From: Anaerocolumna aminovalerica
GTDB lineage: Bacteria; Bacillota; Clostridia; Lachnospirales; Lachnospiraceae
NCBI RefSeq assembly: GCF_900115365.1
Contig: NZ_FOWD01000001.1
Location: 124,001 to 188,000, forward strand
Length of the DNA: 64,000 nucleotides
Reading direction: 5' to 3'
The notes beneath the pieces were generated by a model, which ran no database searches, was not told where the DNA came from, and worked only from the letters and a program-made list of their open reading frames with translations. Positions 27,893 through 40,154 of this stretch are shown piece after piece; position 1 is the first letter of the stretch, and every line of letters begins with the position of its first letter. The position numbers were made by a program, and so were the translations under genes.

Positions 27893-29125
27893 TTATTCAC
27901 TAACTTTAAAACAGTGATAAGCTTTTTTACCCTTTTTTACAAGTAAACGTCCTTCGGAATCAAAATCCTTAGGTGTAAAGGCTTTGTCAAATTCAGTTAC
28001 TTTAACATCATTTACAGTAACCCCGCCTTGTTGAATATTTCTCCTAGCATCAGAGCGTGAAGTTGCCATCTTAGCGTCTACTAATAAAGTTATTAAATCA
28101 ATTCCTGCATTAAATTGTTCCGGGGAATAAGCAGTGGTAGGAATATCATCAGAAATCATATTACCGCCAAATAATGCTCTGGCTGCATCTTGTGCTTTCT
28201 TTGCTTCTTCTTCACCGTGTACGATCTTAGTGATTTCGTAAGCAAGCACTTCTTTTGCGTGATTGATTTCGGCATCTTTTAAAGCACCAAGTCTTCTTAC
28301 TTCATCCATAGGTAAGAAAGTTAGCAACCCTAGGCATTCTTCAACTTTAACATCTTCAATATTTCTCCAGTATTGATAGAATTCATAAGGTGATGTTTTA
28401 TTAGGATCTAGCCATACAGCACCTTTCATGGTTTTACCCATCTTAATGCCTTCGCTGGTAGTAAGAAGTTTAAAAGTCAAACCATAAGCCGGTTTTTGTT
28501 CTTTTCTACGAATTAAATCAACGCCGCCAAGAATATTAGACCATTGGTCATTACCACCTAATTGTAAGGAGCAGCCATATAATTGATTTAATTTTAAGAA
28601 GTCATAAGACTGCATAAGCATATAGTTAAATTCAAAGAAGGTTAAACCTTTCTCCATTCTTTGCTTATAACATTCTGCGGTTAACATTTTATTTACTGAG
28701 AAATGAACTCCAACTTCCCTTAAGAAATCAACATAGTTTAAACTCAGCAGCCAGTCAGCATTATTTGCAATAATCGCATTGTCATTATCAAAATTAATGA
28801 ATCTGGATAATTGTTTGTAGAAGCAATCTGCATTATGCTGTATGGTTTCTTTGGTCATAATATTCCTCATGTCAGATTTTCCGGATGGATCACCGATCAT
28901 AGTAGTACCGCCGCCAAGTAATGCGATAGGTCTGTGTCCTGCTTTTTGCATATGCATCATAGCCATAACGGTTAAAAAATGTCCTGCTGTTAAACTATCT
29001 GCTGTTGCATCAAATCCTATATAAAAAGTTACTTTTTCCTTCCCTAATAAATCTCTGATTTCTTCATGGGTTGTCTGTTCTATAAATCCACGTTCTTGTA
29101 AAATATCATAAACATTCGTCGACAT
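27893..29125 (-). CDS. tyrS: Tyrosyl-tRNA synthetase
   Basis: 410 residues, usual length for TyrRS type 1. The HIGH-like motif is in [10 protein letters not shown], the tyrosine site includes [11 protein letters not shown] and [10 protein letters not shown], and the KMSKS loop is [12 protein letters not shown]. The C-terminal S4 RNA-binding domain (about 340-410) has [17 protein letters not shown]. It charges tRNA-Tyr with tyrosine. No T-box was found in the short upstream gap. GAAGGAGGAAATAAA precedes the ATG. Confidence 0.96.
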   Translation of the reverse strand: MSTNVYDILQERGFIEQTTHEEIRDLLGKEKVTFYIGFDATADSLTAGHFLTVMAMMHMQKAGHRPIALLGGGTTMIGDPSGKSDMRNIMTKETIQHNADCFYKQLSRFINFDNDNAIIANNADWLLSLNYVDFLREVGVHFSVNKMLTAECYKQRMEKGLTFFEFNYMLMQSYDFLKLNQLYGCSLQLGGNDQWSNILGGVDLIRRKEQKPAYGLTFKLLTTSEGIKMGKTMKGAVWLDPNKTSPYEFYQYWRNIEDVKVEECLGLLTFLPMDEVRRLGALKDAEINHAKEVLAYEITKIVHGEEEAKKAQDAARALFGGNMISDDIPTTAYSPEQFNAGIDLITLLVDAKMATSRSDARRNIQQGGVTVNDVKVTEFDKAFTPKDFDSEGRLLVKKGKKAYHCFKVSE

Positions 29126-29320
29126 TTTATTTCCTCCTTCAATAAATTATTTTCATTATAAATGAAAATAATTTATTTTTCAATGTCATTCCTAAATGAA
29201 GCGAATATTCTTGAACAAGTAATGAATATAATAGTATAAAATTAAAATATGAGATATTTTGAAATATTTTAATTTCATATGTGGCTGGTAACCGGTATAG
29301 AAAGGAATAGGAGGAGAGTA

Positions 29321-29812
29321 ATGGATCATCAGGAAGATTTTTCAATGCCATCAAGAGCAGAATACATAAAACTCGCAAGAGAAAGCTGTACCAGGAATTT
29401 AAATGCTCCAGGTTTGAACAGTAAGAACAATAGTAAAATGAAGGATGATAATAAAGATATAAGATATAATTTTTTAAAAAAGAAAGATACTTCGGATTAC
29501 TATAACTTTTCCCAGGGAGAATTTGATATTCCCAATAGTACTATGAGGATATTTATAATTAGAGCTATTTGTGCATTCATGCTGTTTCTTACAGTATTTA
29601 TTATTGATAAGTTAAAAATTGAATTTAAAGGGATTAGTAGTAACTCAATTAAAGAATTGGTATCCTCCAATCAGGGAATGGAAGAAGCTGAAAACTTTTT
29701 CGTATCTCTATTTGATAAAGAGAAAGTAAATGAAGATGAGGAAAGTAAAGAAAATAGAAAAAATAACGAAAATAACGAAAATAATGAAAATAAAACTAAT
29801 AAGGAAAGATGA
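29321..29812 (+). CDS. Single-pass membrane protein of unknown function
   Basis: 163 residues from ATG 29321 (AGGAGGAGAGTA). A polar N-terminal half is followed by one helix (IFIIRAICAFMLFLTVFIID, about residues 70-90), an outer segment, and a low-complexity Asn/Glu/Lys tail (ENNENNENNEN). I do not recognise a family. Charge placement suggests the N terminus stays inside. Divergent from tyrS and convergent with the ATP synthase operon, with a terminator after it. Confidence 0.7.
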   Translation: MDHQEDFSMPSRAEYIKLARESCTRNLNAPGLNSKNNSKMKDDNKDIRYNFLKKKDTSDYYNFSQGEFDIPNSTMRIFIIRAICAFMLFLTVFIIDKLKIEFKGISSNSIKELVSSNQGMEEAENFFVSLFDKEKVNEDEESKENRKNNENNENNENKTNKER

Positions 29813-29871
29813 AAGGAATACAGGCAAAAGATATAATAAATCCTTTAGTAGGAGAGAACCACTGATGTGTT

Positions 29872-29932
29872 GATGGGTATGGTAAAACAAACGCTAGGAA
29901 CAGGTGCCTGTTTTATCATGCCCATCTTTTTT
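29872..29932 (+). terminator. Terminator between membrane-protein gene and atpC
   Basis: GATGGGTATG and TAAAACA pair with TGTTTTA and CATGCCCATC; TTTTTT follows on the plus strand. The minus strand lacks a T run, so it serves chiefly the plus-strand gene. Confidence 0.8.
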
Positions 29933-29935
29933 ATA

Positions 29936-30415
29936 TCAGTTATCTTCATCTTCATTGCCACCGTCATCGTAATAATCAGCTTCTTCCAGATGTGAGCTGA
30001 CTTCAATACGAACCAAAGAACGGCGTAACAAAACCTGTGTATTTTGGATCTGTAATTCTTCAGCTTCTTCCTGCATGGCCGCTTCGGCTTTCTCACGATC
30101 TGCCCGGGCACGTTCAAGATCAATCTCTTCCGGATGCTGAGCAATGGTGCTAAAAATATCCACATTCTTGCTTTCTATCTGGGCGATACCTCCGAATACA
30201 GCAAGTTGTTTTTCAACTCCATCATTAAAAATATGGAGAATACCATCACCAAGTACGGCTGAAACCGGTGCATGACCCGGAAGGACACCCAGATCACCAT
30301 CAACACAACGCATGATAAGCATATCAGCTTTTTCAACGAATTTTACTCCACGGGGAGTAGTTATCTTAAGATTAATTTTTTTTTCATTTGGGAAATTGGT
30401 CTGTTGATCTGCCAT
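29936..30415 (-). CDS. atpC: F-type ATP synthase epsilon subunit
   Basis: 159 residues. An N-terminal beta-barrel (KINLKITTPRGVKFVEKADML, VLPGHAPVSAVLGDG) and the C-terminal helical hairpin rich in Ala/Glu (ERARADREKAEAAMQEEAEEL) match the family. It is 20-25 residues longer than usual, ending in an acidic tail (DYYDDGGNEDEDN). Epsilon links the rotor to the c ring and can inhibit ATP hydrolysis. The start 30415 is placed by alignment and by the AGGAGG site; the frame's apparent N-terminal extension is the structured repeat leader. Confidence 0.95.
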   Translation of the reverse strand: MADQQTNFPNEKKINLKITTPRGVKFVEKADMLIMRCVDGDLGVLPGHAPVSAVLGDGILHIFNDGVEKQLAVFGGIAQIESKNVDIFSTIAQHPEEIDLERARADREKAEAAMQEEAEELQIQNTQVLLRRSLVRIEVSSHLEEADYYDDGGNEDEDN

Positions 30416-30579
30416 AATAATCCTCCATTCTGCCTCAAACCCACCAATTTGGCGGCAGTACAAACTTGCTGCTCCCATTGCATGCCGCATCTGCTTGCAG
30501 ATGTGGCACTGCCACAAATCAGGGTGTGAATTATACATTTTAATAATTCACACTAACCACCTTGCCTTTTCAGAATGCA
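30416..30579 (-). repeat. Structured atpD-atpC spacer with pseudoknot leader (copy 2)
   Basis: Read on the minus strand: hairpin GTGTGAATTAT/ATAATTCACAC, hairpin TGTGGCA/TGCCACA, hairpin CATCTGC/GCAGATG, then a copy of the pseudoknot leader seen at 18952-19006 (stem 1 AGTTTG/CAAATT, stem 2 CTGCC/GGCAG), ending in AGAATGGAGGATTATTATG with the atpC start. The pairing is kept although several bases differ. Confidence 0.7.
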
Positions 30580-32836
<2,257 letters not shown>

Positions 32837-32847
32837 ATGAATACCTC

Positions 32848-34356
<1,509 letters not shown>

Positions 34357-34893
34357 TCATAACTTCCTCTCTTTAAGCGTTCTCTTCATATTATTAAAAC
34401 TAGATTTTACTGTACCGTCAAAAATATGACCATCTACCAAAACATAGAATCCACCTATTAATTCAGGATCAACTGTGACACTGATATCAACTGGCATATC
34501 AAGCTTCTTTGTTAATACATTGCCAATGGATTCAGTCTGTTCCTTTGTAAGTGGAAAGGCTGCAACAACCTTTGCCTCTGTTTTACCCAGGCGCCTGTTT
34601 GCCCGTTCTATATATTCTGTTAATACAGGTATAATCAATGATTCTTGATTCTCATGAATCATTAGATATAAAAATTTTATAAGATGCTCTGAAATATTTC
34701 CTGAGAAAGAATCGGTGAAAAGCTGGTGCTTCACAGGAGCTAGTATATGTGGATCCCTAAGGAAAGCTTGCACTTTAGGTTCTCCAAGAGTGTCCCGTAG
34801 CAAAACTGCCTGTTCTAAATCCTTTTCCAAGATATTGCCCTTTTCTGAAAGCTCCAAAAGTTTTGTAGCATAATGCTCTTTTAGTCCTGCCAT
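34357..34893 (-). CDS. atpH: F-type ATP synthase delta subunit
   Basis: 178 residues. The N-terminal helical bundle and the C-terminal segment VDPELIGGFYVLVDGHIFDGTVKSSFNNMKR are characteristic of delta/OSCP. It ties the peripheral stalk to the head. Its start overlaps the atpF stop by 13 nt, so the two are coupled. Confidence 0.95.
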   Translation of the reverse strand: MAGLKEHYATKLLELSEKGNILEKDLEQAVLLRDTLGEPKVQAFLRDPHILAPVKHQLFTDSFSGNISEHLIKFLYLMIHENQESLIIPVLTEYIERANRRLGKTEAKVVAAFPLTKEQTESIGNVLTKKLDMPVDISVTVDPELIGGFYVLVDGHIFDGTVKSSFNNMKRTLKERKL

Positions 34894-35435
34894 TTTGCAC
34901 CCTCCATTTGAGCTAATGTTTCATTAAAGATCTTATTCTGGGTCTCCTGGTCAATAGTTTGAGCAATATACTTTTCGGCCATAAGTGAGGCAAGCTCAAT
35001 AATAGTAAGACGTGTTTCTTCCAGAAGATGTTTCTCATCTGCCAGGACACTTTCTAAAGAGCGCTTTTTAATCTCATCTGCCTCTTGCCTTGCTTCTTCC
35101 AGAATTATTTTCCTCTCATTATCAGCCTTAAGACGAGCATCTTCAAGGATCTCGATACGTTCTTTGGATATATCATCTATTTTTCTGTTATACTCAGCCA
35201 TAAGTTCCTTTGCTTCGGCCATTTTCGCATCGGTATCATCAATCTGGCTTTGAATTCTTTCTGTACGCTTCTGCATAAAATTCTTCAGAGGTTTATACAG
35301 AATAAAACCTAATGCAACGGCCAGAATAATCCCATTTAGTAATTGGATACCTATACTGATCAAAGTCTGTGTATCTATAGCGAAAACACGGCCTTTGGGC
35401 ACAGATTCAGCTAAGAATATTATTTTGTTATACAA
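34881..35435 (-). CDS. atpF: F-type ATP synthase b subunit
   Basis: 184 residues from a TTG start (35435) about 11 nt after AAAGGAGG; a GTG at codon 17 is an alternative. One membrane helix (SIGIQLLNGIILAVALGFIL) is followed by a long charged helix (YKPLKNFMQKRTERIQSQID and on), the peripheral stalk. The 296-nt gap to atpE holds two copies of a hairpin repeat. Confidence 0.93.
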   Translation of the reverse strand: MYNKIIFLAESVPKGRVFAIDTQTLISIGIQLLNGIILAVALGFILYKPLKNFMQKRTERIQSQIDDTDAKMAEAKELMAEYNRKIDDISKERIEILEDARLKADNERKIILEEARQEADEIKKRSLESVLADEKHLLEETRLTIIELASLMAEKYIAQTIDQETQNKIFNETLAQMEGAKWQD

Positions 35436-35474
35436 TTTTTAACGGCCTCCTTTCTCTTGTCTTATAATTCACTA

Positions 35475-35600
35475 TTACCAACATGATGTGGCTTTGCCAA
35501 TCTTAAATAATAGATAAAGAAGTTTTATCAAGAGAATCCATAGGAATTCTCTTGATGGAGTTCTTCCGAATGGAAGAATAGTCTTCCATTTGTAGAAAGT
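35475..35600 (-). repeat. Multi-hairpin repeat, copy C
   Basis: Minus-strand reading: hairpin AATGGAAGA/TCTTCCATT, then GGAAGAACTCCA, hairpin TCAAGAGAAT/ATTCTCTTGA around TCCTATGGA, then TCTATTATTTAAGAT, hairpin TGGC/GCCA (loop AAA) and CATCATGTTGG. Same module order as copies B and D with different arms. Confidence 0.85.
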
Positions 35601-35734
35601 TTTTTCTTCTCACTTCCCGACATGATGCCGCTTTGCGTCATCTCAAATAATAGATGAAGAAGTTCAAAATGAAATTCCAATGGATTTCATTTTGGAGTTC
35701 TTCCGAGTGTGAAGATGCTTTTCCTTCACACTTA
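35601..35734 (-). repeat. Multi-hairpin repeat, copy D
   Basis: Minus-strand reading: hairpin AGTGTGAAG/CTTCACACT directly after the atpE stop, then GGAAGAACTCCA, hairpin AAATGAAAT/ATTTCATTT, then TCTATTATTTGAGATG, hairpin GATGACGC/GCGGCATC and CATCATGTCGG. The atpE stop TAA forms part of its left end. It stands in tandem with copy C between atpE and atpF. Confidence 0.85.
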
Positions 35735-36007
35735 ACCCAGATAATTAAGTAAAATATCTACCAGTGGATTAGCAAATAGCATGACGATGGCAATCAAAAG
35801 GCCATAAATACCGGATGTCTCGGCCATAGCTAAACCGACGAACATTGTACTTCGAATGGAATCAGCAGCTTCAGGCTGTCTGCCTATGGATTCGATGGCC
35901 TGGGCGGCAATTTTTGCCTGACCGAATGTGGTGGTCACTCCGTTAAGGAGTGCTAACGCAGCTGCGATGTGTGCTATACCGATGACAAATGCTAATGGAT
36001 CTTGCAT
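35732..36007 (-). CDS. atpE: F-type ATP synthase c subunit, Na+-type ligand set
   Basis: 91 residues, a two-helix hairpin with the loop IGRQPE. The ion site is E63 in helix 2 (MAETSGIYG), with Q30 in helix 1, T64 and Y68. These align with Q32, E65, S66 and Y70 of the Na+-binding c ring of Ilyobacter tartaricus, so Na+ coupling is predicted. The glycine-rich packing motif of helix 1 is mostly lost: Ala or Thr stand at several Gly positions (IAAALALLNGVTTTFGQ). Start 36007 follows TTGGAGGAAATTATT. The ring forms the membrane rotor. Confidence 0.95.
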   Translation of the reverse strand: MQDPLAFVIGIAHIAAALALLNGVTTTFGQAKIAAQAIESIGRQPEAADSIRSTMFVGLAMAETSGIYGLLIAIVMLFANPLVDILLNYLG

Positions 36008-36048
36008 AATAATTTCCTCCAATCTTTTTACATTGAATTTACTGTGAT

Positions 36049-36726
36049 TTACTCCGCTGCACCTCTAATATACATAAGGCTAATAATAACAAATATATAA
36101 GTTTGCAAAGCACCAAATATTACATCAAAAAATGTATGTAGCAATGCAGGAATACCAATCTGAACAAATAATGGCGTCAGTGCATAATAAAGGGTCAGAA
36201 TAATGGTGCCGGAAAGCATGTTACCAAAGAGCCTGAAACTCAGCGAAACCGGCTTAGCTAACTCCCCAATCAAATTCAGTGGGAAAAATATAAAGTTTGG
36301 CTCGAAGAAGGTTTTTAAGTATTTACCTTTTTGATGTTTAAAACCCATGAAAATCATGATTACAAAGCTGGCTAAGGCCAGTGCAAAAGTTGTTGCCCAG
36401 TCTGCTGTTGGTGCTCTAAGACCAAATACACTGAACAGACAAGAAGAGAGAATAAACACAAAAACCATAAAAAACCAAGGCACTATATCTGAAAATCCTT
36501 CCCCTAGAGTGTTGTCTGCAAAGTTATCGAATGTTTCCATAGCTCCTTCTATTAAACTTTGAAAACCTTTCGGAACAATTTTAAAGTTTTTAAGTTTGAA
36601 ACGTATGATAACTGCAAGCACAATAAGGATCAACATAATAATCCATGTGTTATAAATCGTTTCTGTTATCCAGATTTCAACGCCTGCAATATTTATAACC
36701 CAGAGATTATCTATTTCTAAGTTCAT
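36049..36726 (-). CDS. atpB: F-type ATP synthase a subunit
   Basis: 225 residues with five to six membrane helices. The essential Arg lies in the penultimate region SLSFRLFGNMLSG, and LQTYIFVIISLMYI closes the protein. It forms the ion half-channels against the c ring. GGAGGTGATTAGTTT precedes the ATG. Confidence 0.96.
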   Translation of the reverse strand: MNLEIDNLWVINIAGVEIWITETIYNTWIIMLILIVLAVIIRFKLKNFKIVPKGFQSLIEGAMETFDNFADNTLGEGFSDIVPWFFMVFVFILSSCLFSVFGLRAPTADWATTFALALASFVIMIFMGFKHQKGKYLKTFFEPNFIFFPLNLIGELAKPVSLSFRLFGNMLSGTIILTLYYALTPLFVQIGIPALLHTFFDVIFGALQTYIFVIISLMYIRGAAE

Positions 36727-36758
36727 AAACTAATCACCTCCTATTCTTAATATTAATC

Positions 36759-37130
36759 TCATCTTTTCGGAGTGAATTTTAAGCTATAGGCAGCAAGCTG
36801 GAAAGCTAATATACCGGCTGCCACTCCCCACAGACTAATCTGCGGAACAAGAGCACCTAAGACCAACACAATACCGGAAAGTAAAAGCCTTAACATGTGC
36901 TGGATACTCATATAGTTACCGGCATGCTTTTGTTCCATTTTTACTGCTTTATCCACTGCATGATCCAGAAGAAAGACTTTAATAATACTAACGAAAGAGC
37001 CCAAGAAGACTCCCCACATAAAAGGAAGAAAATACAGAGAACGGTAATAGATTACCGAACCCAAAATACATATCAAAGCTATTATTGATATTGAAACAAT
37101 CATTTTCTTTGCTAAATCAGACAGCTTCAT
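36759..37130 (-). CDS. atpI: ATP synthase subunit I
   Basis: 123 residues from ATG 37130 (GGAGAGGAGTATT upstream; the longer frame to 37244 overlaps the atpZ end and is less likely). Four hydrophobic helices and the position just before atpB identify AtpI, which helps assemble the c ring and may carry Mg2+. Sequence conservation in this family is low, so the call leans on size, helices and operon place. Confidence 0.85.
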   Translation of the reverse strand: MKLSDLAKKMIVSISIIALICILGSVIYYRSLYFLPFMWGVFLGSFVSIIKVFLLDHAVDKAVKMEQKHAGNYMSIQHMLRLLLSGIVLVLGALVPQISLWGVAAGILAFQLAAYSLKFTPKR

Positions 37131-37165
37131 AATACTCCTCTCCATACTAAATTTTTGGTTTGCCA

Positions 37166-37420
37166 TTACTTCTTTTGGGATATATCGAATAAAGATTTGA
37201 AAGCCGCTCCCACACCTAAAAGTGAAAAAATAAGCAGAAGCCATGGTTTTGTTCCAAACAGACTATCTAGAAACTTACCTGACAAGACCCCCACCAATAC
37301 GGATGCCGCCATAGTTACTCCAATCTGAGAGACATAGGCGAAAGCACGTAAAGTTTTACTGACAACGGGATCTTTATCCTTTCTATGCTGTTTACTTAAG
37401 GTATCATCCGTCTTTTTCAT
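37166..37420 (-). CDS. atpZ: AtpZ/AtpI-family small membrane protein
   Basis: 84 residues: a basic N-terminal third, then two helices (YVSQIGVTMAASVLVGVLSG and PWLLLIFSLLGVGAAFKSLF) with the GKFLDSLFGTKPW turn typical of AtpZ. AtpZ acts with AtpI in ion supply or c-ring assembly. Its start overlaps the DUF308 stop by 4 nt. Confidence 0.87.
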   Translation of the reverse strand: MKKTDDTLSKQHRKDKDPVVSKTLRAFAYVSQIGVTMAASVLVGVLSGKFLDSLFGTKPWLLLIFSLLGVGAAFKSLFDISQKK

Positions 37421-38001
37421 GGCAATTCACCATAAGAATTTTTAATATAATCTCCGATTTTCTTTAAGCGAAAGAAGATAATGATGTTATCAATTCCGTA
37501 TGAGATCAGCATGAAACCTATTGAATAGGATATGATCATTTCCGAGAGAACCGGCGAGAACAAAAGCAGGAATCCGAAAGCGGTTCCAAGAACGCCAAAT
37601 GCCATGATCCAGCACCATAAACCATAACCTTCGGACTTCAAGGAAACGGATCCTACAATACGCATGACGCCGGAGGACATTACCCATACGGCAAAGACAA
37701 AAGGAAACATTGCGGCCAACGTTTTGGTTCCGTGGCCAAACAATGCCCAAACAGCAAATAAAGTGGTGAGAATTCCACTTGCCAGCAACCAGCCGGAACG
37801 GTGGACTTTTTCTTCGTTGTAAAAAGACACAATTTCAGAGAAACCCGATATCAACATAGAAATACTAATAAAAATAGCCAGTGTAACTAAGTTTTGAAGT
37901 GGCGTAAATAGCATGGTAATACCAAGTATCACAATCATGGTGCCAGATAGGAGCATCAGCCACTTCATTGATTTAAATACCTTTTTCAACGTTGTCAACA
38001 T
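37417..38001 (-). CDS. DUF308/HdeD-family membrane protein
   Basis: 194 residues with six hydrophobic helices in repeating pairs, as in HdeD-type proteins (WLMLLSGTMIVILGITMLF; FGVLGTAFGFLLLFSPVL). Enterobacterial HdeD is linked to acid resistance; the role elsewhere is unknown. Here it is the first gene of the ATP synthase operon and overlaps atpZ by 4 nt, so it is made with the enzyme. It is divergent from a two-component system. Confidence 0.85.
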   Translation of the reverse strand: MLTTLKKVFKSMKWLMLLSGTMIVILGITMLFTPLQNLVTLAIFISISMLISGFSEIVSFYNEEKVHRSGWLLASGILTTLFAVWALFGHGTKTLAAMFPFVFAVWVMSSGVMRIVGSVSLKSEGYGLWCWIMAFGVLGTAFGFLLLFSPVLSEMIISYSIGFMLISYGIDNIIIFFRLKKIGDYIKNSYGELP

Positions 38002-38058
38002 AAAAACATCCTCACTTTCCGTTGTTATGATTGGGTGTTATTTACCGGCGGCTGTTTC

Positions 38059-38125
38059 TTTACCCGATAGATATATATATGTTATAATAGGAATATCAAC
38101 TAAAGTTCAACTGAACAGTTGAGAT
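38059..38125 (+). promoter_or_regulatory. Promoter region of the two-component operon
   Basis: TTTACC (38059-38064), an 18-nt spacer and TATAAT (38083-38088). Downstream the overlapping palindromes GTTCAACTGAAC and TCAACTGAACAGTTGA (about 38104-38121) could be an operator, perhaps autoregulatory. Confidence 0.55.
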
Positions 38126-38156
38126 GTATAAATTTTTAAATGAAGGAGTGATCACC

Positions 38157-38837
38157 ATGTTTAATATACTTGTTGTGGAAGATGACTTTCACACCAGAAA
38201 GCTGCTTGGGGATATTTTGCTAGATGAGAATTACATTCCAGTGCTGGCACAAGATGCCCATGAAGCCCTGGGTATTTTAGACCACCAGCATATTGATCTG
38301 ATGATAACAGACATCATGATGCCGGAAGTGGATGGCTATGACCTGACAGAGATGCTTCGGGATGCGGGATTTGACTTTCCTGTATTAATGATGACAGCAA
38401 AAGAAACAATTAAGGATAAGCGCAGAGGATTTCTTGTTGGGGCAGATGATTATATGGTAAAACCTGTTGATGAGGAAGAGATGCTCCTGCGGGTCAAAGC
38501 ACTTTTACGACGGGCAAAAATTGTGAATGAACGGAAAATCGTCATAGGGAAAGTAACACTGAATTATGATTCGCTGACCATAAGTCGCGAATCGGAACAC
38601 TTTACACTTCCTCAAAAGGAATTTATGCTTCTATACAAGTTGCTCAGTTATCCGGATACCATTTTCACCAGGATGCAGTTGATGGATGAAATCTGGGGAT
38701 ATGATTCTCAAACGGATGCTCATACTGTAAGCGTCCATGTGGGCAGACTGCGGGAACGCTTTGGCAACTGGCCGGAGTTTACCATTGTGACTGTGAGAGG
38801 ATTGGGATATAAGGCGGTGAAGAATGATGATGGATAA
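38157..38837 (+). CDS. OmpR-family response regulator
   Basis: 226 residues from ATG 38157 (AAGGAGTGATCACC). Receiver with phosphoacceptor in LMITDIMMPEVDGY and Lys in YMVKPVDEEE; DNA-binding winged helix with LPQKEFMLLYKLL and VTVRGLGYKA. The kinase gene overlaps by 14 nt. It is divergent from the ATP synthase operon with about 155 nt between, so it could control either direction. The stimulus is unknown. Confidence 0.93.
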   Translation: MFNILVVEDDFHTRKLLGDILLDENYIPVLAQDAHEALGILDHQHIDLMITDIMMPEVDGYDLTEMLRDAGFDFPVLMMTAKETIKDKRRGFLVGADDYMVKPVDEEEMLLRVKALLRRAKIVNERKIVIGKVTLNYDSLTISRESEHFTLPQKEFMLLYKLLSYPDTIFTRMQLMDEIWGYDSQTDAHTVSVHVGRLRERFGNWPEFTIVTVRGLGYKAVKNDDG

Positions 38838-39906
38838 ATGGAAAGATACAAAGAATGTTAATAAGAAAGTTGCAAAGTGGAAGCTTACTACGCTCTTGTT
38901 ACTTGTCCTCTTTGTATTTGTCATCCTGCTTATCAGTATTGTATTATCGGATGGCATCGCTTATCTTTTTATAAAAGCGAGAATTCTACCTCCTTTAACG
39001 GAGAAACGTTTTCCTATGGTCTTAATATTCTTGCTGCTGGTCAGCCTGTTCATAGGCACTGTTTTAGCAATCTTTGCAGGAAGCCATTTTTTGCGCCCTC
39101 TTCATGATTTGGTGGCAGCCACAAAGGAGGTTGCAGAAGGAAATTTTAATATTAAGGTACCAGTCAATGGACCCAATGAGATAAACCGTTTGGCGATTAG
39201 CTTTAATGAGATGACAACAGAACTTGCAGGCATTGAAAAAATCCACAGTGATTTTATAAGAAATGTTTCACATGAATTCAAAACGCCAATCGTCTCCATC
39301 AGTGGCTTTGTAAGACGTCTTAAGAAAAGCACATTGACAGAGCAGCAACGGGAGGAATACTTAGATATCATCATCGCAGAAACTGAGCGTCTGACCAGGA
39401 TGTCCAGTAATGTCATGCTTTTATCTAATTTGGAAAACACGGAGAATCCTATTGAAAAGTCTGCCTATTATTTAGATGAGCAGATCCGTAAGTCAATCCT
39501 TCTTTTAGAGCCTCAATTGGAAAAAAAACGTCTTAATTTGGAGATCAGTCTTAAGACCATGAAGATTACCGCAAATGAAGAAATGATGAATCATGTGTGG
39601 ATCAACCTTCTGGAGAATGCTGTCAAATTTAGTCCGGAAGGTGCTACCATCCATGTGATACTCAGAACCAAGGGAAACTATGCATATATATCTATATCCG
39701 ACAAAGGCATTGGCATGGATGAGGAGGTAAAAAAACATATCTTTGACAAATTCTATCAAGGTGATGACTCGAGGGTCACGGAGGGAAATGGACTTGGGCT
39801 TTCGTTGGTAAAACGGATTTTACTGCTTTGCGATGGTAAAATAACAGTTGAAAGTGCACCAGGTAAAGGGAGCTGCTTCACTGTTTTTTTACCTATAAAC
39901 GGATAA
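38824..39906 (+). CDS. Sensor histidine kinase with HAMP domain
   Basis: 360 residues (three successive ATGs; first used). Two membrane helices (about 20-42 and 62-84), then HAMP (about 85-137, FLRPLHDLVAATKEV), H-box NVSHEFKTPIVSISGFV, N box WINLLENAVKFS, G1 ISDKGIGMD, F box FDKFYQGD and G2 GNGLGLSLVK. The outer loop is only about 20 residues, so a membrane or inner signal is likely. It pairs with the regulator encoded upstream. Confidence 0.93.
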   Translation: MMMDKWKDTKNVNKKVAKWKLTTLLLLVLFVFVILLISIVLSDGIAYLFIKARILPPLTEKRFPMVLIFLLLVSLFIGTVLAIFAGSHFLRPLHDLVAATKEVAEGNFNIKVPVNGPNEINRLAISFNEMTTELAGIEKIHSDFIRNVSHEFKTPIVSISGFVRRLKKSTLTEQQREEYLDIIIAETERLTRMSSNVMLLSNLENTENPIEKSAYYLDEQIRKSILLLEPQLEKKRLNLEISLKTMKITANEEMMNHVWINLLENAVKFSPEGATIHVILRTKGNYAYISISDKGIGMDEEVKKHIFDKFYQGDDSRVTEGNGLGLSLVKRILLLCDGKITVESAPGKGSCFTVFLPING

Positions 39907-40021
39907 GAAGTTACATTGGAAAAGAATACTCCTTCTTATTACAGATGGAGATGAATCGGCTGGAGATGAATTCTATTTGTCTTTTTTAAAAAGATAAGAT
40001 ATAATAAAAACGTAATGAGAT

Positions 40022-40043
40022 AATACCAAGTTCCCTTGGTATT
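40022..40043 (+). terminator. Short hairpin after the kinase gene
   Basis: AATACCAAG pairs with CTTGGTATT (loop TTCC). No T run follows, so it may act with the stronger hairpin just downstream. Confidence 0.45.
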
Positions 40044-40064
40044 GATATTGAAATAGTATTTACT

Positions 40065-40111
40065 AACACATTGATTGCATAATGTATTTATGCTAATCAA
40101 TGTGTTTTTCA
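40065..40111 (+). terminator. Terminator of the two-component operon
   Basis: AACACATTGATT pairs with AATCAATGTGTT; TTTTTC follows. Confidence 0.85.
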
Positions 40112-40154
40112 AAGATTATATAAATTCCTACATTAAGAAAGGTATGGTACTTTA

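Noticed and set aside
30416-30538. N-terminal extension of atpC
   Set aside because: It is the structured repeat read as codons; family alignment and the AGGAGG site place the start at 30415.
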